From Spirometra erinaceieuropaei (taxonomy: Eukaryota > Platyhelminthes > Cestoda > Diphyllobothriidea > Diphyllobothriidae), in assembly GCA_902702965.1 (NCBI GenBank), contig CACRXP010000153.1:924724-988723 (forward strand): a DNA stretch of 64,000 bases. Reading direction: 5' to 3'. A program made the position numbers and the translations under genes. Positions 57,201 through 64,000 of this stretch are shown here, piece by piece. Under the pieces are notes generated by a model. The model saw only the letters and a list, made by a program, of their open reading frames with translations, searched no databases and had not been told where the DNA came from. Each line of letters begins with the position of its first letter. Position 1 is the stretch's first letter.

Positions 57201-60200
57201 CTTCTTCTGATCATGGCGTATGTAGTGACGTAGGACTTTATAGGCCGCAGAAAGGTCTAAATGCCTGTTGATGGAGTTGTCATCTGAGTACCAAGTCTCA
57301 AGTGTGAGATGCCCCGGAGGTGCCCGGCCTAAGACGGTTCCTCCTTAGGGCTGATAGCTGAAGTGGTACTTCAACGGATAGAACACTTGGTGTTCATCAA
57401 GTATCAACCAAAGTTCTGGGCTCGTTACGTCGATGACACTTTCGTCGTTGTCAAATCGTCTGACGTGGAGCACCCTAGAGAATTACTGAACTCAGTTGAT
57501 CCGAATATCCAACTCACGATGGAAGCTGAAACAAACAACCAACTTCCCCCCCCCTCGATGTCCTTGTGCGTCGGTGTGCAACTGGACAATTGCAAACTAC
57601 CGTTTTCAGAAAAGCCACCAATACAAGGCAAATACTAAACTTCAACAGCAATCATCCTCTCTCACAAACACGGCTGTATCCGTACTCTATTTCAAAGAGT
57701 TGAGACACACTGCAGCGCACCAGCCAACAAAAGACAATACCTTCATGACCTCTTTCGGTCCAATGGATACCCAAGCTACTTTATCCAGCAAATCGAGCGC
57801 CGAGTGAGCAGATGACGGCCATAAGAAGAAAAACCTGAAGTCTGGAGGGGTATTCCTTAAATCAAAGGTGTCTCTGAGGTGGTTTCACGACTGTTAAAAC
57901 CCGTCAGGGTAGGCATTGCCCATCGACCCCAGGCGACAATTCGTCGCCTTTTGATGTAACCCAAAGACGCACTGTCACTCACTGAAACCTCAGCATTAGT
58001 GATGGAGGCTGCCTTCATGAGCACAAACTGACAACTCGAAGACCAGACCCAAACTCACAGCTTGTGACTCGCATCGGAGAAACTGGCCAAAATTTTGACT
58101 TTCACGGAGCGGCCGACTTAGGTCGGGGCACCTCCGCCATGATCAAGAAAAGACAGTCATATGGAGCCTAAGAATACCGAGCAAACACAGCCCGTCGAAT
58201 ATTTCACCCAAAAGGGGAGCGCAAGCGCAAACGATCCCTATTGACGTGACGACACGCAACACAGGAGGGCACCGACACTCAGAAACGACAGCCAGTAGGT
58301 CAAGGCAAAGAAAGAAGAAAAAATCGATCGGTCCGAAACCAACTAATTCGGCCATTTGTTCAAAATTCTGATCGGTTTTTGCATTAGACGCTTAGGTAAT
58401 GGCGATCCGACCAAGCTCTGCGAAACGTCAGCAAGACAATTTCCTCGATCCGGTTAGCACTTCTTTGTTCCTCAAATTATCGACCCGGATCTCTTACGTT
58501 TGCGAACCTGAGATAGATATGTATGTTAAGAGCTAAGTGAGTTGCTTTGGAAAAGAGCAAAATTTATTGTGTTCTTCTTCATGATTGCTTCCATGACTTC
58601 TCATCGGTTAAATTGCTTATCTGTGCCTAACGAAAAATTGCCCGATTGGCTGGAGTTCTTGTCAATGCGCGTCTAATGTATCTCGTCACCCCGGCAGGAT
58701 AGACGGTGTTAGTCCTTACATTTGTCCGAGAATTTAGTAATTAGCATCCAACTGGATATGTCTGCGGATGCATGTCTCCAGGAACTTGCGGCTTTTCTTC
58801 GTGACAGGCATTCACCTTTTTTCCCATGCGATTCTGTGTCGAGTGTCTAGCGTGTACATGGCCACCTGCGATAGGCGGTCGCATATCCCTATCGTTGAGT
58901 TGTGTTTGTGTGTGAAAACAGATGTATTGGTTCAGGCACAATAGGTTGTCTCACAATTGCCGCACGTGAATTTGTAAACGACTACTTTTCTCGCCGAATG
59001 GTCAGCGTTGTCCTGAGTTTTTCCACTACACACTGACCAGTAAGATCAAGTAGAAATCCACTTTTGAGGAATAATTCCAAAGGCCGCTAAGTTTCTGCTC
59101 GATAGTTTTCTTTGTCACAGTGACGGGTTTCAACTTTATTTAATCTGCAGATGGCAGAGCTTTGTTTGTTGGAAATGGGAAGCAATGAAGGCAGTCTCAG
59201 AAATATGCAGTAAGGAATTAGAAAAGTTCTCGAAAACCGGATTATACCATCCCTTCAAGTATAAAATTGGAAGAAAATGTAATTTTCTACCCAAGTAGTG
59301 AAAGAATGAATATTTTACGCATATTTTCCATGAAATATAAGTAAATATTGAAGGGCATCGAAAATAAATGAGAGAACTGCATGCCAATTAAATAGTCATT
59401 TTTTACAGAGTAGAAATTTTGCATGCAGCCGGAAGTAGCGTTTTCTGCTGCTAATGAACTTGGCCTTTTTCTAATTACGTTTCTTGAGGTGCAGTTTTTG
59501 AATTTCCTTTGTGCCCAACGCTGCCTGACGGGAAGATTATGTCGCATAACACGATCGGTGATCCCCATCTGCGATTGTTAATGTACCTGATCGCAGCTGA
59601 CAAGGCAACGAGCCTGTGGCTAAATGGTTAAGGCGCTGAACTTCTAACAAATAGGACTCTGGTTCGAGTGCCATAGATTACAAAACCTACGGTTGGGCAT
59701 GGCCAGCTAATAAGTTAGTAAATGGCCATTCCAGGCTCTCTTGTCATCGTCGTTAATGTAATCCTGTATATGTATACATTGTCAATCGAAGCAAAAATAA
59801 GTGTCCTCAAGCAAATTGAAGAAGAAAAGGTGATCCTAAAGTTTCCGATACAGACAAGTCGCAAGTAGACATCTTGGCCACTTTTCTACTTTTGAAGGTG
59901 ATATCATTCGCGGAAGAAACGTAAATTCGCGATAGATCAATAATTGCTCAGAAACGAACATAAGTCCACATACCAAAACATTCAGATAACAGGGAACAAC
60001 CTTGAGATAAATGAGAGTACAAAAGAAGTGCTGAAGATTTTATAGCGTTAGATAGAAGTAACAATTTTCTTAAGACTAGCAAAAATTTCGGGAGAAGGTC
60101 GATGTGAAGAGGCTTGAAATAAAAACGGTAAAAGCAAAATAAAATGCGGAAAACTTTTGAATACTTTTCAGTGCAACTATTCATCCAGAACTAGTGTGTT

Positions 60201-63200
60201 ATATAGTATGGCAGATAGTCACCAGAATTCGGTGATTTGGCAGCATTCTTCATTGGCCGAAATGAATCTGACGAGGACGAAGAGGACATGGCTGGATTTC
60301 GCGTATAAAGACTTCATAGGAATAAGAGTCTGCACAAAGTCCCAAGTGGAGAATGAAGAGTGCGATTAGTAAATTGAAATAAAATTAATAACTGCAATGA
60401 TAGACATGCCGTTTTATGTGCATCGGAAGAATGCTTTTCTGCAAATCGGCTGTTTTCTTTCAATACGTCCTTAGGCCCTTTGCGGTTTTCAGAATTATCG
60501 ACCGACTATCCGTAAAAAATTCTTTAGTTTGCACTTATCGAAACCGCAAAAATACGATAGTATTTTCAAGCTTTTAAATGTGTTGTGGACTCTTGCGTTC
60601 CATTTCACGTTAGTACGGTTTGCGCCAAATTGTAGGTTCATCTAAACATAAAAATTAACCGTCAGACGAAACAAACGGCCAAAGGGGAGGTCCTTGATAA
60701 ATAAGCTCTGGGTCAAGCCAAAGCCCCTCTATGGTAACTTATCTCTCTAAAGACTGTCTCACTAAGGTAATTTACAATTGCCACCTATGTCCCTCACCTT
60801 TCCAAGATCAGAGTTAAGGAAAGCGTTGGAGTACTTTGTCCGTTTATCCAGTGCCCCGACAAGTACTGAAGATTTTTCATGGCAGACGGAGAGCATTTTT
60901 ATCTCTATGCTGCGGCCGTTTCCGCCATTTTTCCTTACTTCAGTACATCGTTCCTAGATTTTGAACACATTCCAAATGCTCCACTGGGTGGTCATGCTAG
61001 TACTGTGATATTTATTAAACAGCTAACGCTATGCGTAGCTCTTCCTAAATTGCTTATTAGCTGGACTCGATAGTAATTTGTTTTGTGCGTAATAGCCAAA
61101 ATGGTTGCACTACAGCCTACCTATTCGTGTATATCCATAGAATATACGGGTGACGGTAAAGAAAGGATAACTTGTGGATGTTTTGACTGGTTTTCGCACA
61201 AAGCAATGTCAGTTTTTCCGGTGGAGGAAACCCCTGTATTTTTGAAAGTAACGTGCTTATCCCCATCTTGCTCCACTAGGTTTACGCAGACATAGAAAGC
61301 CTGCCTACAGTTCGCGACGATTGTCCTGGCGAAATCTCCTCTTTTGGATTGAATTCTTTGACTAGAGAGGCACTCGCAGATATGCAGATGTAGTCTATGG
61401 CAGATGTTGATATGGGAAATGTAAAGTTTTATCCTGTTCACAACGGTAAAGTGTTTCACTGGGAAAATAATCTAAAACTTAATTTTTGGCATAGTAAAAT
61501 TCCTTTCTTCGTAACATGTTAATATAACAAGTAAAATGTACAACATTTGAGGAAACCCGACCTAGTCGTCTGGATTTCGCTCATCGGGTTTCAGCGGTTT
61601 GCTCACGTACTGTAAATATATAAGGTCAAGAATACTGTTTTAGAAACCTACGACCTGAAACTTGCAACAAGCGACATGTATGTGGGCAACGGTCACCGTA
61701 CATTGTTCCTCTGCGCAACAACGCCGTTTTGATTTCTTTTTTATATTTTTCTTTCATCATTATTGTTTTCCTCTGATTTTTGCAGAGTTATTAAACAGGG
61801 CTTGAGAAAACCCCTTTTGGTGCTGGGTCCATTCAACACTGCTCCCCGCAACGGGACCCAATTTGAGTATGCTTGGTTACAACCCCAACACTCAGCACTG
61901 ATCGCCTTATTAGGTGCCCTCCAAGCGTATTATGTGGTAAGCCTGTATTCCATTCTACCCTTAAGAAACTATTCAAAGCGGTCGTCTTCCTCAAAACAAT
62001 TTTCAATGAGGTTATCATACGGATCATTTAGTTTTTCTGCTTCTTATCCTGTGGTCATTGAAAGAACCTTACCTCTCAGGTTATTCCGAAGGCCGCGGAC
62101 ACTATATTATGGGAGAATGTTTAAGCAGTCCTCACATAAGGAATACTCTTTAAGTTCTCCTTTCTTCAAGAATAGCTTTTATGGAGGAATTTAATTGATT
62201 TCGAAACAATTTCGAGTTTGTAAGTGGCCAGTGGGAGTCAGAGAGAAAATTTCCTAATCATAAAGTATGCTGCTTTAGTAGTAAGACCGAAGGTCAAGAT
62301 AACATGGTTTGGCAATTTATTATAAAGAATTAAGCGGCATACCCTTCACAAAGAATATCCTTGAACATTAACTGATGCCCCATTGTTTCTGTCTGCAAGG
62401 CGCCAAATTAATTTCTCTCCTCCAAAAAATCTAATCGTATTTCAAAAACCATGTCCATGATGTGCTTTGTCTTGCCCTGAAAATGAAGTTTCGTGCAGCC
62501 AGAAATGTACAATTTAAAAATCCGCGATTGGCGGAACTTCCTCTAAAATAGTAAGCCTGAAACACTACTACAAAGGTAAACGTGACTTGGTAATTATAAA
62601 ATTCGAGCCCTTTCAAAGGAGGAGAGGAACTTAACCGTAAGCCTCCTTACTATACACCCGTCTGTTTCGACCAATATCCGTATCTAAAAATCCATGGTCA
62701 CGAAAGTTGATGCAGAAAATGTCTCAGACGATAGATAGTTAATTGTTTGCACATTAGTTCCTCCAAAATGAACCACAAATTTGCTCCGATATTCGCTTTT
62801 CATCTAGACATCTGGGGCGCCATAACGTGCTAGTTAGTTAAGGAAGAACAAATGTGTTTTGTGAGGTGGCAATATCAATCTAGTGTTTATACAATTTTTT
62901 AACGTAGTCCTCATTCGTATCTTTCTAGCCTCTGACGACGCGACAGCTCCGGCCGGACTCGTTCCCGAAATACGACCTTTTAGGCTTCTTCAAGGGGACC
63001 GAAAGGATCGTTGACATTGCTGCAAAGATTGAAACTGCACGATATGTCACAAGAGACATCTGTGGCACGGACGAGGAGCGAATGACGGCCATAGCAGCTT
63101 ACGACTACATCAAAAAGGCCTTCGAAAACTCAAACGTAAAAGTCGGGCATGTCGATATTAATCCGGATATTTACCGCATGATTGCTTCTGTCAACCGTGC

Positions 63201-63208
63201 TGTAAACA
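54261..63208 (+). CDS. LAP-2: secreted M17 leucyl aminopeptidase, 5' part (runs off the right edge)
   Basis: Exons seen are 54261-54461, 55399-55464, 55705-55787, 61786-61936 and 62929-63208, all GT-AG and in phase, giving 260 residues. Exons 2, 3 and 5 have exactly the same lengths as in LAP-1 (66, 83 and 280 bases) and the same phases. Residues 1-20 are a signal peptide (MRVAVLVFTCLVLTAGLIQA). Shared landmarks are YDVVVFIND in exon 1, VVPFLKHPSKR in exon 2, LVLGPF and LLGALQAYY in exon 4, and the VNRAVN end of exon 5. NIT and NGT sequons are present. The metal-binding exon would start beyond position 63209 and is not found before 64000, so activity cannot be judged. I chose the second ATG of the open frame because the signal peptide starts there. 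Intron 3 is about 6.0 kb and full of mobile elements. Confidence 0.9.
54807..55010 (+). repeat. Direct repeat in LAP-2 intron 1, copy 2
   Basis: AAGAATGTACGCAGGCTGTC, TTGCAGTTAGC, TTTTGTCTTAGGTAATGA and GGTAATTAGCCTCTAG match copy 1 about 880 bases upstream. Confidence 0.75.
55050..55290 (+). repeat. tRNA-derived SINE family 2, copy 4 (LAP-2 intron 1)
   Basis: The leader AATCCTGCTTGGGCATTCAG, head CGTAACTCAAGTGATTCGAG, B box GGTTTCGAACCC and tail GAGGCTGCCGAATTTTTC follow the same order as the other copies. Confidence 0.72.
55915..56709. mobile_element. Fold-back element in LAP-2 intron 3, right arm cut short
   Basis: The left arm (CGATTAGGAAGGATTACTTA, CTCCTGTAGAAACCGTGTCC, AAGAATGACTACTTAAATAG) and centre (TTTAAGACCGTACAATGTCC) follow the 46.6-kb copy. 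The right arm stops at GCTATTTAAGTAG, at 56709, short of its last roughly 190 bases. Confidence 0.85.
56880..57015 (-). repeat. Inverted terminus of PLE G, left
   Basis: On the minus strand CCAACTAATTCGGCC, ATTCAAAATTCTG, TAGACGCTTGG and CTCTCCGAAACGTCAGCA match 58335-58480 on the plus strand. GAAACGTC is kept, but the CTGATGA box is degenerate. Confidence 0.75.
57340..58170 (+). pseudogene. Penelope-like element G: RT palm plus GIY-YIG relic (LAP-2 intron 3)
   Basis: 57354-57630 encodes LIAEVVLQRIEHL-like sequence, KYQPKFWARYVDDTFVVV with an intact YVDD, and SVDPNIQLTMEAE. Small shifts follow near 57550 and 57620. NFNSNHPLSQ, GVSEVVSRLL-like sequence and IGETGQNFDFHG recall the linker and the GIY-YIG end. 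Many stops are present. Motif A and upstream RT are absent. Confidence 0.82.
58335..58480 (+). repeat. Terminus of PLE G, right
   Basis: It is the plus-strand partner of 56880-57015, with GCTCTGCGAAACGTCAGCA at about 58416-58435. Together the two flank element G as inverted repeats. Confidence 0.75.
58490..59225. other. LAP-2 intron 3, no element recognised
   Basis: No feature assigned. Confidence 0.45.
59230..59430. repeat. Fold-back element fragment, right arm only
   Basis: AAGTATAAAATTGGAAG, AGTGAAAGAATGAATATTTT, GGCATCGAAAATAAATG and AATAGTCATTTTTTACAGAG match the right arm at 47230-47395, with clear divergence. Confidence 0.6.
59605..59770 (+). repeat. SINE family 1, 5' part (LAP-2 intron 3)
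   Basis: Head GGCAACGAGCCTGTGGCTAA, then ATGGTTAAGGCGC, and a strong B box GGTTCGAGTGCC are followed by GGTTGGGCATGGCCAGCTAA and AAATGGCCATTCCAGGCTCT. It is the most tRNA-like head in the window. Confidence 0.82.
59775..61780. other. LAP-2 intron 3, no element recognised
   Basis: Open frames up to 112 codons without known motifs. Confidence 0.4.
61940..62925. other. LAP-2 intron 4, no element recognised
   Basis: AT-rich, no feature assigned. Confidence 0.45.
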
Positions 63209-63389
63209 GTAAGTTGATTTCATACAACTTAGGCAGTTGTTATGTTTTGCGATCTTTTTGGCTTAGATTTTTCCTGGTTATCCTGGCGGAAAACGTAAAT
63301 TAACAAAGCCCTAGAGTGAGTCGCGAGCTGCTGGAGTCATAGGCTACTGCCCCCCCCCGGCCTATTAAAGAGTGCAACGACCTCCTCCT

Positions 63390-63985
63390 TCCATATTCAC
63401 CTGCTGAGGCTTCGCCTAGGCGGAGTAATTAACTATGCGGGAGCGCACAGACGAACAATGTTTCCAACGCCAGTGTCCATGGATTAGATGGTCGAGCAAT
63501 CATCAAAGCGACAGTTCGACTGTCATTTTCGACGATGTTCACTGTGTGCTCCACAGCAGGATGAGAGTAGGGACGGGGACCTGTGCGTGAATTAGTTTAT
63601 AGGGATAGTAGACTTGCATGGCCTATACACCACTCTCTCCTCCTCCACCTGGACCCGGTGTAAAGACGGAGTCACGAAGACCGGAGGCGGGGGAGGGCGC
63701 AGGTGGATGGCACGGCCGGACCTGGCAGGCGTCAGAATGCGATGAGGATGATGACTGGGCAGCCATGCCCCCACCACCGGTATACCCAGCGGGAGTGCAA
63801 GCGCACCTACCAGCAGGAAGCCAGGTGTCAGGGGACTGCCAGCACATACCAGGCTGCAAGGTCCATGGTGTGCTGATAGTGGCATAGCACACGCTTTCCG
63901 ACCTTTTTACCAATCATCACATCAACACCCAACATCCGTGGTGAAATCGCAACGATTAACGACGCGAATGTCGGCCAAAGACCGG
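63390..63985 (+). mobile_element. Penelope-like 3' UTR split by R1
   Basis: 63400-63505 (GCTGAGGCTTCGCCTAGGCG, then GAGTAATTA, and GATGGTCGAGCAATCATC) and 63911-63985 (CAATCATCACATCAACACCC, then GACGCGAATGTCGGCCA) are consecutive pieces of the E/F 3' UTR, reverse-complemented. R1 lies between them. Confidence 0.82.
63506..63910 (+). mobile_element. R1 dispersed repeat, copy F, bounded by a 9-base direct repeat
   Basis: It is about 405 bases flanked by CAATCATCA at 63497-63505 and at 63911-63919. It starts with GACAGTTCGACTGTC, which can form a short hairpin, and ends with TAGTGGCAT followed by CCGACCTTTTTAC. Because the host sequence is a known PLE UTR, the ends are well defined. The open frames within it are not shared with other copies. 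Confidence 0.82.
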
Positions 63986-64000
63986 TCATTATATTAAGTC

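Noticed and set aside
59605..59690. Possible functional tRNA gene
   Set aside because: The A and B boxes are good but no cloverleaf closes, and the SINE 1 body follows directly, so it is a SINE head.
63592..63913. Three overlapping frames of about 90 codons
   Set aside because: All lie in R1 copy F. GC-rich repeats give long chance frames, and other copies do not keep them.

Overview
The window reads as nuclear DNA of a flatworm, most likely a tapeworm and possibly a diphyllobothriid such as Spirometra, Dibothriocephalus or Schistocephalus; the species is inference. The reasons are spliced genes with short GT-AG introns in a repeat-rich background, many Penelope-like elements (PLEs) with GIY-YIG endonuclease and hammerhead-ribozyme termini, a CR1-like LINE with a microsatellite tail, tRNA-derived SINEs, and degenerate TTAGGG interstitial telomeric sequence. 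Nothing bacterial or viral was seen.

The only host genes I can support are two tandem, same-strand (+) paralogues of secreted M17 leucyl aminopeptidase. LAP-1 (31794-37885) is complete: ten coding exons join in phase to a 560-residue protein with a signal peptide and all the expected metal-binding and catalytic residues. LAP-2 (54261 to beyond the right edge) shows its first five coding exons. These match LAP-1 in exon phase, and exons 2, 3 and 5 match exactly in length. The catalytic half of LAP-2 lies outside the window. LAP-1 also carries a decayed duplicate of its fifth exon.

Layout: 1-11 kb holds a retroelement GIY-YIG relic, a diverged fold-back element, two decayed PLEs on the minus strand (6.3-8.6 kb) and a PLE terminus (10.9-11.3 kb). 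11.9-13.2 kb holds telomere-like sequence and a copy of a roughly 400-bp repeat family (called R1 here). 16-17 kb is a PLE 3' end with a hammerhead. 18.7-20.6 kb is a CR1-like LINE nested inside an R1 copy. 21-31 kb is mostly unassigned sequence with R1 copies, SINEs and an RT fragment. 31.8-37.9 kb is LAP-1. 38-46 kb is PLE-dense, with two head-to-tail PLE copies at 42.9-46 kb separated by a hammerhead. 46.6-47.6 kb is a near-perfect 1-kb fold-back element. 48-51 kb holds a 413-bp tandem duplication, PLE termini, SINEs and a roughly 122-bp satellite. 54.3-64 kb is LAP-2, with a second fold-back copy and a PLE inside its third intron, and an R1 copy inserted in a PLE 3' UTR downstream of exon 5.

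The two LAP genes probably encode exported peptidases acting on peptides outside the cell. Everything else is the product of repeated retroelement and fold-back insertion, with clear nesting that gives relative ages.
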